Source: Rutstroemia sp. NJR-2017a BVV2 (taxonomy: Eukaryota; Ascomycota; Leotiomycetes; Helotiales; Rutstroemiaceae). Taken from it: a stretch of DNA of 64,000 bases. Location of the stretch: contig NJPS01000051.1 in the NCBI GenBank assembly GCA_002946415.1, positions 608,001 through 672,000 on the forward strand, written 5' to 3'. Both the position numbers and the translations under genes were made by a program. This document shows positions 10,683 through 22,600 of the stretch, piece by piece. How positions within the stretch are numbered: the stretch's first letter is position 1; each line of letters starts with the position of its first letter. The notes below the pieces were generated by a model, which did no database searches, was not told the DNA's origin, and saw only the letters and a program-made list of their open reading frames with translations.

Positions 10683-13358
10683 TTCGACGACTGTGTATCC
10701 AAAGGATAACAGCACAGCGTTTATGAAGCGTCTTCTTCTCGTTGGCCTCGACTAATTCTATTCTATTCTACCGTGGGAGAAAGAGCATGCCAAAGCATCA
10801 AGATTATATATCGAAAGCCGGTCGAAGATGGTGGAATATAAAGCGATCGATATCGATATCGATAAACGGAGTTATTCGGAGTCGAGTGGATGGCAATGAA
10901 TGTTGAATCTCCCTGCTTAAGAAAGTAAGCTTCCCTAAGAGAAGAGAACTATGGGAAGTCTGCAGCAGAGTCGAGGATGACGGAGTAAGTGATCGATGGC
11001 TCTCCTCCAAATTTCTTCTATGCGATTCTGGATGTACTTACTAAGTCGTGTACTGTACTCGTAAATGGTAAAAGCAATAAAGTAAGGCAGTAAAGTAGTT
11101 GGAGGCAACACTGCAGCCTCTCCGGAGCTACAGCCTTATCCCCTCAGCTGCCAAACCGTGCGCGCTAAACAAGGGTCTGGTTCACCGGCCCCGGAAGCCT
11201 GGACCTTTATCAAAGATTAAATCGAGACGGATAATATGTTAGCAAGAGAGCTTCTTGTACAGTAAAACTTAAATTGTAAAATGATTTGAAAGGAAGAACT
11301 TTTATAACGTCTTTTATAACTTATTGTTTTTGATATCTAACTACTCCATTACGGCGAAAAGCGCCACCAGTGCTAGTGCTCGCGCTCGCTATATTTCGGC
11401 CGATCTATATTGCATGTTGCACAGGTCCAATCAATAAGACAAACTCATTCCTTTGCCTTTACGCTGTCGCACTTATGAGTCTCCTCACTCGGTCCTCGGT
11501 TCCCAGTCTCGACATTCCCCTTACATTTGCTTCGTGCTTCCCGCGAAAAGCTTGCCGCGACATGTTTCTATATCCTTGTCGGACCTGTACGAAGCTCATT
11601 CTCTAGGAGTATCTATCTCTGTGCGACAGTCTACGTCTATATTAACCTTCTTCAGGTGAGGAAAGCTTTTAGCTTCGCACCAACGGACCTCTAGTTACCA
11701 CAACCTCAACTTCAGTGACTCTGGTAGGTTGGGACCACCGATTCTGATAGCTTCCGTCATTGTCTATAATGTTTTGAAGCTGCTGAAAAAACAGCTTGTG
11801 TGATGACAGATGGCGTTCTCTGTCATGAGGAAGGCGACCATAACCAGCTATCTCCCTGTAACTTTCCAGAAGAGACCAGCAAGACCACCCAAGTGTAGAT
11901 CATTGGAACAATCATCCCAAGCATACGAGGAAGCAAGAAAGATCTTACCTTCGAGGTAACATGCGTCCGGTAATGGAAACAGAGTCTTTAGCATCGCCAA
12001 CGACTAGCAATGCGGCGATTTTTCAGCACTACGGAGGGCTTCGAGAACTTTCACCGATGCAATATTCATGAATGACCCTATCTATTAAGGAGGCTGTCGT
12101 CGAGATCCTCCCAGCACAACCCGAGTCCTTACGGGACTTCGGTGCAGCATCACAACACAACGAGCTGAAGATTAGGATCTGCTTCTGGATGATGTTTGGA
12201 GTTGATGGGTGCTGCGGCGTTTTTGCTTAACAGAATTTGAAAGTTTCAATATATTTTCAGCTTCTGCGCTCGTTTTCAAAAATTCTTCGAGATGAAAATC
12301 AGGTCTGATGTATATCAGAGGTGCATAATCAGTACTGGTGCGCAAAGTAGGACTCTCATAATACAGTAACGCGCGAGACCGCCCCTTCCAGAACCTTATG
12401 CACATATAGACTCATAGAAAAATGCCTTTTTGAGATTTTGACATCGGATCCATTCATAGCAGCGGTATGATTACTAATTGGTCAGCTCTGCGGAGCGGAA
12501 AGTATCTCGGACTTTGCTGAGGTGTTTCGCAATTGCTGTTTGAAATCAAAGTCCTTAATGAATGTGGTCTTTTTGAAGCTTTGGTGGGGGTTGTGAGCGT
12601 AGTGGGATGATAATGACTGCCGAGCCTTATCGCTCGCTTATGTAATACACAACCTCTCATACATCATTCACGCAGTACCACATTTCTTCGAATCTGTCAC
12701 TACCAAATCATGACTGTGCTAGGCTCGATCGGGTATAGCGGGCGTGCACACAGAAATTTTGGAAAAAAATCCAAAGAATAGTTTTGTCTGTCGCGATTGT
12801 ATATTAAGAACTTCTCTTCCTTCCTACAACAACCCCCCCCAAAAAACAACCCAACAAAAAGACCTAAATAGCGATTACAAGTACGATTCTTTCGTGCTTT
12901 TTTCGTTCTTCTTCGCCTTTTCTTAACCAGAAAACCCCTCTTCAAAGAGACACAAAAAAAATTGAAAATCCCCCATAAAACCCAAGATTTGCGATCGATA
13001 CCTCTTACGTCGACCGCTCCCTCGAAATACCTTCACCTTCCTTCGAAATCCAACTTCCAACCTAACCATTCAGCTCGTGTCTTTGTCTTTCTGACATTGC
13101 TATCAACCTCTCTCACGAGACGCTCAGTTCTGTAGAAGACCATTCCTCGGAATTTTTACCCCTCCTGATCTCTCCACCCTCTTTTTCAGATAGGAATACT
13201 CCGCAACTTAACAGGTAAGACATTTTGATATCATCTCTTTATGCATTTGCGACCATCCCCTTTGTCATCGTTTATTCTTCTCATCACTCTATGGCATTAG
13301 TTTGACGATTTGCTAACTTCATTTTTCGAAAGGGCAAAAGAAAAGTAGATCGCTCATC
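10683..13358. other. Long divergent region, HUL5 / PAB1
   Basis: 2.7 kb between divergent genes. The right part (about 12.8-13.36 kb) is the probable PAB1 leader, described separately. The rest, 10.7-12.7 kb, holds only short frames without recognisable content, such as 11370-11606 and 12172-12405. No tRNA or repeat was recognised. Confidence 0.45.
12830..13358 (+). promoter_or_regulatory. PAB1 leader: A-rich tracts and a 5'-UTR intron
   Basis: A-rich runs lie at 12841-12860 and 12952-12967. A GTAAGA donor at 13215, a TGCTAAC branch site at about 13310-13316 and an AAAG acceptor at 13331-13332 define a probable 118 bp intron (13215-13332), 26 bp before the start codon. Poly(A)-binding protein mRNAs in animals and yeast carry A-rich leaders that bind the protein itself and damp translation. 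That this leader works that way is inference. Confidence 0.5.
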
Positions 13359-15756
13359 ATGTCTGCCGCAACTCAGAACGAATCCGGTGCTGTAGACCAG
13401 CTAGCCTCTGACCTTGGCAACACTTCTTTGAACGGAAATGCCAATCCCTCCCTCAACACTGATGTTCCTGCTTCCGAGGACCCAGATACCGCGGGACCTA
13501 CCCCCACCACCGCTCCCCACCCGCAAGCTTCCGCTTCCCTCTACGTCGGTGAACTTGACCCATCCGTCACCGAGGCTATGCTTTTCGAGCTTTTCTCCCA
13601 AATTGGTTCCGTCGCTTCCATTCGTGTCTGCCGTGATGCTGTCACTCGTCGATCTCTCGGATATGCCTATGTCAACTACAACACAACCACTGATGGGGAG
13701 AAGGCTTTGGAGGAACTCAACTATACTTTGATCAAGGGTCGCCCATGCCGAATTATGTGGTCTCAACGTGATCCTGCGTTGCGAAAGACTGGCCAGGGTA
13801 ATGTCTTCATCAAGAATTTGGATGTTGCCATTGACAACAAGGCTCTCCACGATACCTTCGCTGCGTTTGGGAACATTCTGAGCTGCAAAGTTGCTCAAGA
13901 TGAGTCTGGAGCTTCCAAAGGATATGGATTCGTCCACTACGAGACCGACGAGGCCGCCGCACAAGCTATCAAGCACGTCAACGGTATGCTGTTGAACGAG
14001 AAGAAGGTCTTTGTCGGCCACCACATCCCAAAGAAAGACCGTCAGAGCAAGTTCGAGGAGATGAAGGCAAACTTCACAAACATCTACGTTAAGAACATTC
14101 CTGTCGAGGTTACCGACGAAGAATTCCGCGAGTTGTTCGAGAAATACGGTGATGTCACATCAGCTTCCCTTGCCCGTGATGCTGAGACTGGCAAGAGCCG
14201 TGGCTTTGGTTTCGTTAACTTCATTAACCATGAGCATGCAGCTACTGCCGTTGATGAGCTTAATGGCAAGGACTTCAAGGGTCAAGATCTCTATGTTGGT
14301 CGCGCCCAAAAGAAGCACGAGCGTGAAGAGGAACTCCGTCGTTCATATGAAGCTGCTCGCATTGAGAAGGCCTCAAAATACCAAGGTGTCAACCTCTATG
14401 TGAAGAACTTGGATGATGAGATCGACGACGACAAGCTCCGTGATTTGTTTGCGCCGTTCGGTGCTATCACCTCCGCCAAGGTCATGCGCGACACCCCTGC
14501 AGACAGTGCGGATTCTAAGAAGGAAGACGACGAAGAGAAGAACAGGGAGAACAAGAAGGAAGGGGAGGGTGAGACTGAGGAAGAAACCTCAGCATCCAAG
14601 CCAAAGCGTCCTCTTGGAAAGAGCAAGGGCTTTGGTTTCGTTTGCTTCAACAACCCCGATGAGGCCACCAAGGCTGTTTCTGAGATGAATCAGCGTATGG
14701 TGAACAACAAGCCACTTTATGTTGCTCTTGCACAACGTAAAGATGTCCGAAAGAGCCAATTGGAAGCTAGCATCCAAGCGCGCAATCAAATCAGGATGCA
14801 ACAAGCCGCTGCCGCCGCTGGTATGCCACAACAATACATGCAAGCTCCAATGTTCTACCCCAATGGTCCACAACAGCCTGGTTTCCTTCCTCAGGGAGGA
14901 CGAGGCATGCCATTCCCTCCGCAAGCTGGTATGCCAATCCCAGGTGCTCAAGGTGGTCGACCTGGCCAATTCCCAGCTGGTTTCCCTCCTCAACAAGCCG
15001 GACGTGGCGCACCAGCTGGCCCACAAATCCCACCTAACATGTATGGCATTCCCGGCCAATTTCCTCCTGGAGCTCCATACGGTCAACAGAACAACCCACA
15101 ATTCTTGGCTGCCATGCAACAAGCTCAGCAAGCTGCTGCTCTCGCTGGTGGACGAGGTGGACCAAATGCTAGACCAATGCAAGGCATGCAAGGTATGCCA
15201 CCAAACATGGCTATTCCTGGCATGCCTCAACAAGGAATGCCACAATTCCAGCAAGGCGCGAGACAAGGTGGTATGGCTGGCCGTGGGGCCCAAGCTGGTC
15301 GTCCAGGCCAATTCGCAGGTGGCTTCCCACCACAAGCTGGCCGTGGTATGCCTCCTCAAATTCCTGGTATGCCTCAAATCCCTCAAGATGGTGTTGCTGG
15401 TGGCATGTTGCAAACTCAACTCTCAGCTGTTCCTGCACCGCAGCAAAAGCAACTTCTTGGAGAAGCTCTCTTCCCCAAAATCCAAGCCTTGCAACCAGAG
15501 TTGGCTGGTAAAATTACTGGAATGTTGTTGGAGATGGACAACCAGGAGCTTGTCAATCTGTAAGTTTCCTACACTTCTGATCTGTAGCAATTCCTACTGA
15601 CTCTCGTTTAGCATTGAGGATGAGAATGCACTTCGCGCCAAGGTTGATGAGGCTCTCACTGTCTACGATGAATACGTAAAGAACAGAGGTGAGGGTGAGG
15701 CCGGTGAAGGTGGTGAGGCGAAGGAGGGTGATGATAAGGGTGAAGAGAAGGCTTAA
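13359..15756 (+). CDS. PAB1: Poly(A)-binding protein, cytoplasmic and nuclear
   Basis: Two exons, 13359-15559 and 15612-15756 (52 bp GTAAGT intron), give 781 residues. Four RRM domains lie at about 60-135, 147-225, 240-318 and 343-465, each with visible RNP1 octamers (for example SKGYGFVHY and SRGFGFVNF). RRM4 is split by a charged Lys/Glu insertion of about 40 residues (377-417) between its RNP2 and RNP1 strands. A Pro/Gln/Gly/Met-rich linker follows. The C-terminal MLLE (PABC) domain, about 690-770, has the [11 protein letters not shown] signature and recruits PAM2-motif partners. The protein coats mRNA poly(A) tails, supports translation through eIF4G and controls deadenylation. The intron falls inside the MLLE domain, so missing the last exon would destroy it. 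The tail is Gly/Glu-rich. Start choice is firm, because the [15 protein letters not shown] opening directly precedes RRM1 as in relatives. Confidence 0.97.
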
Positions 15757-17255
15757 TTGCTCACTCTCTTTTCCTGTTAACGAATCTTTTCTACACTTCA
15801 ATCGGGCGTCTTGTCAACTCTTGCTGCTACGGTACGGTTCCGGAAAAGTTATTTACGCTTTGGTGGCAACATTTTCAATTTTTTTTCTCGGGCATGCACT
15901 TTATTTGCATTCTTCTATTACGAACAATATCCCCCTCCTATTGGTCAATGAATATTTATCTTCTATTATCTCTAAAGATTGGAAGAAGTAATATTTCAAC
16001 CACACAGACGACACCATGTACTCATAGATCATTCTCGTGCATCGACTCAACGGCAAACGGAAACCAACTTGCACTACCTGCTGGACGAACTGGAGCTACG
16101 AATATTTCTCTGCTCGAACCAACTTGCAAGATGGCTTCCTTGTTTTCTCTACAAAAGTTGGCACGAACCTTAATTTTCAATCACATTGTCGAGTCTGCCT
16201 TTTTATGGACACCTACCAACCTACCTCTTTTTGTCTTTTTACCATATTCTCCTTGTTCTTTTATTAACGACAAATGCTGCATGACTTCCCCCTCTCGTCT
16301 CGGTCTTTTCATTAAAACTCTTGTCTTTTTTAATATTTGATGAATTGAATGAATAGGACGAGGGATTTTATGAGATGCATTTTGGGTTCTGGGGAAATTT
16401 GGGAAAAAGGAAAGGGGAATGAAGGAATTGATTGGGATGGGTTAGGTGTTTCACGATTAGATATAGATAGGACAGTGGGAGTCAAAAAATAAGAAAGTAA
16501 AAAACATTGCAAATTAACCCTTTGTGTGTCTATTGTTTTGGTGATCCTTTCTTGGATTGATTGCAGCTAAGTTTAGTAAGAATGGCGTAGGGTGTGAATT
16601 CACTTGCGCGTGCAGGTAGTTGGTAGATATTTCTCATTACTCGCTTGTTCGTTTGCTTGCTAGCTAACTTCAACACACACCTGGCAGTCATTACCATGCC
16701 CATGGCCAGTTCCTCCCTCTCTCGCACCCTTTCATTATTCATTTTACTTCCTTTCATTTCATACACGCTATCATCTACCTCTGATTTCCTTTACTTAGGC
16801 CGGCCCGTCAGGTATATTTTCCATTCCTGGCCTGTTTTCGCACTTCAAACCCGATTCATCCCATTCCAGTTCATCGAAAACGCCAAAAAGAAACCCCTAA
16901 CCTTTGACCAAAGCTCCCAAGAGTTGAGAAAAAGTATCGCTTAGAGAGAGTAGAGAAGAGAGGAGGTAGTCGCACGCCAAAATATCAGAAATTATCGACC
17001 AACCATAAAAAACGCCGTGTTGCTCGCTGCTCGCTGATAAAGGGGGAGAGGGGAAGAATAAGAAGAAAGACAGTTAAAAGAAAAACAGATCTTCCGTCTA
17101 GTGATAGTGAGACTGGGAAGAGAGTCGATGGACAGTTCATTGCATGGCCCAGTCATCGACAGCCAGGGAGAGCTTTTCCATCAAGCTTCCACATCAAATC
17201 AATTTCGAGATGCTCTGTATCATACCGTCGCGTCGTCCAGCTCGTCATCGATCTT
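15757..17255. other. Convergent intergenic region
   Basis: 3' flanks of PAB1 (+) and the stress-protein gene (-). It is AT-rich with short chance frames only. No structured RNA or repeat was recognised. Confidence 0.45.
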
Positions 17256-19637
17256 CTAATCAATCTTAGCAGTAGCCAGCGAAGCCCCCGGATTCGTCAG
17301 GTTGTTCGCCAATCTAACATTGATATGTCGTTTCTGCTTTGCATGTTTCCGCAACTTCTTTCTCGCCACCATAACCGGCACCGAAGACTTGGTCACGAGG
17401 TAATTTGAAAAGGATCCCAAGATGACTCTGTATTTTTTGATTAGCCAATGCTCTTCTTTTCCTCCTTTCTCTGTACGAAAAATCTCTGGTGCAAAAGCGA
17501 CCAGCAAAAAAGAAACAAGCAATGAATGAAAACGGAGAAAATAGCATACCCTTTCAAAGCACTCCTACCACGACTCCCCAGAATAACCAGCGTCGGATTG
17601 ACAAAATCGATGACTTCACAAATAAGATGTTTAGGATTCTTGCAGTGCAAAACCTCGATATTGACCTGAACCTGCAACTTCGTCTTTCTCAGGAGTTCCG
17701 AAACGCGCTCTGTGATATCCTCCACTGCTCGGAAACGCGCTTGTTCTGCTTTATTTCTAAAGTCTCGGCCCATTGGACTCGCGGCTCGACTTCCTGCATC
17801 TAGTCTGAAATTGGGTCCTAGGGGACTTGGGCCGAGACTGGGTGTAAGAAGCGGGGTGTTTGCACGAGAAGCTCGGGCAGATTGTTGGGCGGCTGCGATG
17901 GCGGAAACCTGCTGTTTGATTTGTGCATCATCTCCACAGTTGCTATCACCATTCGTGATGCCTACTTCTTCGTCCACGCAGTAGATAGCTAACATTGTAT
18001 CTCCGTCTCTTAAGACTGTGCCGACGGTCCATTCTAGAGCATGTGCAGCTTCTTCACTAAGATCGGTTGCCACGAGATACTTCCTAGTTCGACGATTATT
18101 CTCACGAGCCTCCCGTTGCACTTTGGCAAAATCTCCACGTTGAAGAGTGCGTACGCAACGTTGCGTTAAGGGCGTTGACTTAATTGGTTCCATAGTCAAA
18201 GAAAGATTTTGAGCTCGCTTGATGTCGCTCAAATCAGCTTCAGTGTCCGAATCATGTGGAGTTGCAAAGCCGGAGGTATCTTGGTCGAAACTTGTATGCG
18301 GATGTACTACAGGTTTATTGGATTTGAGTCCTGCAGCACCTGTGACGGTAATTTGGGGGTCGAGAAGTGATTGGACTTTATACTTCTCATGCATAGCTGC
18401 CTTGGCTGCAATTTCTTGTCCTGCGCAATGTTAGTTTCTTGATATAAAATGCACAATAAGATGGACACTTACGCTCTTCTTCGGCAGCAGCCATCTGACT
18501 TAATGGAGTCCTTGGACCCCTCGCTCGACCCATTCCCAAGGTCTTATCCTCAGGCCCCTTGGCACTTGCATCGTCGCTCCTTGCAGCCTTCTTTCTCCCT
18601 CTTTGCCCCTCACTGTCAGATTCATCGGTACTGTCTTCGATATGTTCATCGCCTTCCATAGGCACATAATCCTTCTCCAATCGAGCGCCTGAAGAAGCTG
18701 AAGCACCACCCTCATTTGGTCGGTTTTGCCGCCCTTTCTTACTCAGCGAAGACAATCCTCCATTCGATCTGGCTAAATTGGCATCTGACAATCGTCGGTA
18801 AGCGCTATTCACATCTATAACTCGACCGTCATCCAACACAGCAAACTTCGAAGGATCCGCAGCCGGTACGGGAGAATTGGACCGTAAAGAGAATCGATTA
18901 TGGGGTGATTTTGATTTTGAGTTGCTGATCCCATTACCAGCAATTGAATTATTTCGACCTCGATCGCGACTTCCCCCACCAAATCCGCTGAGATCTGCGC
19001 CAGCTCGAACAATTTCCGCCATCGAGTTTGTAAATCTCTTTCCAGCCTGCGTGTTACGTTTCGGCACAACGGGTCCTCCGGGGTTATTCGGCAGATATCC
19101 AGAAAACTGGTATTCTTTAGGATCGATCCTGGTGGTAGCTCTCGGCCCAAATTCCACCGTAGGACGTGTAGCTGCATCTGATGAACTTCTCGAGTGCCTA
19201 GTATTCTGGGTGTAAGGTTTATGGTGTGCCAATGTCGGCGAAGTCTGCGCACTTTGAGAACCAGAAGTCACTGGTGCGCGAGGAGAGGCAGATACATCGA
19301 GCATACTGCGGACGGGTGGCGTAGGTGGCGGACTCTCAATATCAAGCATACTTCGAACAGGAGGGATGGTGGCGCCTCCATTTGGCGCCGTGCCGGCAAT
19401 TGATGCATGTCTGGGCATCGAGGTATCCCCAACATCGAGCATACTGCGGACAGGTGATCGAGGACCAGTGTTTGTGTATGGTGAAGGGGTTCTTCCTCCC
19501 GAACGACTTCTTGAACCGGAACCAGTAGAGCTCACAGAACCTCTTTGTCTAGGCGGAGGCGGCCCTTCCAATATCGCGAGCACATCCCGCCTCTCTTGAT
19601 CTAGAACGGATTCCAAAGACATATTTTCACTCGCCAT
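17256..19637 (-). CDS. Universal stress protein (USP) domain protein with long disordered N-terminus
   Basis: Three exons on the minus strand: 19637-18473, 18420-17550 and 17427-17256 (introns 52 and 122 bp), encoding 735 residues. Residues 1-500 are mostly low-complexity, rich in Ser/Pro/Arg/Gly. They contain three copies of a PVRSMLD(V/I) motif at about 62-69, 93-100 and 108-115. The C-terminal USP fold covers about 500-700, starting with the RKYLVATDLSEEAAHALEW strand-helix. The ATP-binding signature G-2X-G-9X-G-S is complete (GSRG, nine residues, GS) and is interrupted by the second intron. USP proteins bind ATP and act in stress tolerance; fungal members with long N-terminal extensions are known, but their partners are not. 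The spliced C-terminus ends in a basic Lys/Arg-rich tail. The start is the first ATG of the open frame. Confidence 0.9.
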
Positions 19638-22600
19638 GATGTTTAATATCCTCTAATTCGTATGCGCTTCGCCAGCTCTATGTAACGGCGAATAAGGCAG
19701 ATGTTGAAAGCTTCGAGTATTCGTTAGGTACGGAGATTTTTCGATCGAGTGGGGAGGATGCGTTGCGCAGAAAATCGTACGAGGCAAGAGCAGTGAGTGC
19801 TCAAGGGTTTGTCGTTATCCGTTTACGAACTTTCTTGATTTGCAAGGAAGTCTTCGATACTGCATTGTGGTTGATAATATAATCTCTTTCCGAGTTGCTC
19901 TTAGGACATTGCTTCAGCCCCGGTCGTTGGTCCTCGTAGTTTGAAGAAGGATAGAGATGTGATCGGTTATGAATGGGAGGTGGTAGAAAGGCGATGATGA
20001 CGAGGATGAATGCATCAACTGATCTATTTGAAGTTGGGTCAAAAAATTGAGATTGCCAGAATTGTGTTGCTTAAGAAGATAATCTTGCAGATTTTGGTAA
20101 CTGCAAGCCGTGCATAGACCCTAGGTAGGCAGTGATCGGTGAGACGGTTTGGTGGGTATTATGCTGGTGTTATGCTGGTGTTATGCTGTGCTTTTATGAT
20201 TCTCGTACCGAAAGAAGGCCTGCTTAGAGAATATTGGCGCCGTAGCCTGGGCAGGAGGGGACTTGAGAGGCTGGTTTTGGCAGATTCGGCAGGTTCTAGA
20301 TGCGAGAAAATGCGACCTTTTGCTTGGTTACTTGGTTGCTCGGGTTGTGGGTTGTGGGTTGTTGTCAAAGAGGAGACAGCCGCCTAACCTTCCTAACTGT
20401 TCAGCTTGTCGGGTACCTAAAATAACCCAATTTATGGGCACGTGCTCTATCGAGAATCCGAATACAGTTGGTAAGGAATTCCCCAGATTTTCATGAAGTA
20501 TACAAGTAGGTGAATAGCCGGCAACGTCAGTCACGAAAATATGTTCATCGACAAGTCGCAGGCTATTGAGGAGCTATAAATGTATAAAAACGTATTGCTT
20601 CTGGCGGATGATCTCATCTGTGGAGCGCTTCGCAGCGAAAGGGAGACGAGAGGCACAGGGCACAGGCACAAGGTCAAGAGAACGAATCGTATTGTATAAA
20701 ACGACCACCTATGCTATACAGTCAGCCTAAAAAGGGGGTTCTACATTTGTAAGATGTTGGAAAGATAAGGAACAAGTTGATTGATCGATCAATCGAACCA
20801 TTTTGCCTTCTTTCCTGGCAAGATCGACAGTTTTGTATGTACATGTCGAGTACAGAGTACAACAAACGACAGCCCTTCCCTTCCTTCGCCCACCACAAAG
20901 ACGAAAACTGCCAAGCCCCTTTCTTTCCACGTCAAAGCGAAGAAGACATCGAGTCGAGGATACCTTCTCCCTGGGTCTACCTGGTGAAGGTAACACGGAT
21001 TCCAAACCTCCCGTCAACGTATTACCTACCCGATTGACACATTTTCCATCCTCGTGCCCTCCCATCTTGCCGTCATATGGCATACCAACAGATACCTAAC
21101 TTAGTAACCATATAAGATTCCCCCACAAAGTCCCCAAAATCCCAAACACCCTCCTCGCGAACAACAGGGCGCAGCATCTTGGCGAACAACGACCACCCTC
21201 ACCCTCCTCTTGGCTCCATTCAGATGCTTTCCTGTCCAACCCAAGCTTTTCTTCAAGCTGCGGCATCAGCACATCAGAGTTCTTATCTCACGTCCAGCCG
21301 AGTCTTGTCGTGTCTTGTCTCGCCTCACTTCCATGTATGTATATACTTAGCTGCTGTGGAGCCAGCGAGGAACGGCTAGCAAATCCATGGTTCACATCCC
21401 TTCCTATCCCGCATTTTTTCTTGACCCTGTTCCCGTGGTGAATCCACTGTATCATCGTCTCCCAAAACCTCCAACATTTCCTACAACTTTTTCACACAAG
21501 CATACATCTTTCTCACCCCTCCATACCGTCACATTACCAATCCCATGCCAGCCATTCCAAATCTGCATGCAGCAATGCCCCTCCCTCTTGGCAGTGCATT
21601 GCATCAGCAAAAACTTCGGCACATCATCCTTACCATCACATCGTTAATGCATTCGAAAATTTGCATTTGCCCCTCCTCGCTTGCCCCAGCCAGCTGAAGA
21701 GGGTACAGTACTGGGCAGAATGGTACAGGCAAGTATGTTACACGCGCAGCCATAACCACCCAACAACCTAGTTACCATACATACCGAACCGAACCGCCCC
21801 GCAGACTCGCTGCTGAGGTGTTCACCACCTCCTACTTGTACATACAGTAACGAACGAACCTTGGGGAAGTGGAGTAGACAGTTATGTGATGTGTGTCCTG
21901 TCACTTATTTTCCACCTAGTCGAGTCAAACACCCTCCCAGTTAGAAAAGTGGTTCTAAGACAATACCGGCCATAGCACCGGTAAACTAGCCGAGCTAGAT
22001 TACGGAGAAGCAAAAGCGTGGCTTCTGCGTGTTGGATCAGGGATCCGACTATTCGAGTCGCGTGCGACCCTACAGTACATCGAACGACTAGTTACTGCTG
22101 TCACCGCACTGAACTTGACTAGTTTCCTAGGTACAGCATCTGATACCGAGTACGTACGTGTATGTTCAATTTTCCTCGATATAGATGTCATATTCTCGAT
22201 ATCTGTCTGATGGTGATCATATGCATAGTGTTTTGATGCTCATCGATTCCGCAACTTTCTTACTGGTAAGAGAGTTGCTTATGGTTTGGTCGTACGGGGG
22301 TATGTCGAGGTGTGAGAAGCTTTGGCTTGGTATTCATTCACATACATATACATATATATCAAAGGCTTATCTCGGAACACAGTTGAATGATAACACTAGC
22401 ATGACAGGAAGTTAAGTCATTGTCTCTTGGGTAGATATTCGAGAATCAAAACCGTGAATCCATTATCTTTGCGGCACCGAGAACTAGTTATTCTTTCGTG
22501 CAAACGCCCAACTATATGAAGAGATGCTCCTGTTTTTCACCGTTCGCTAGTCTCTAATCTTGGTTTTCGTGCCTCCATTTCTTCGCCGAGAAGTTGCTGT

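Noticed and set aside
14589..15600. Long frames opposite and out of phase with PAB1
   Set aside because: Shadows of the PAB1 coding sequence; no independent support.
22010..22080. Minus-strand RDSNSRIPDPTRR peptide, often a sign of tRNA 3' ends read as protein
   Set aside because: The TTCGAGTC word is present but no cloverleaf could be drawn around it.
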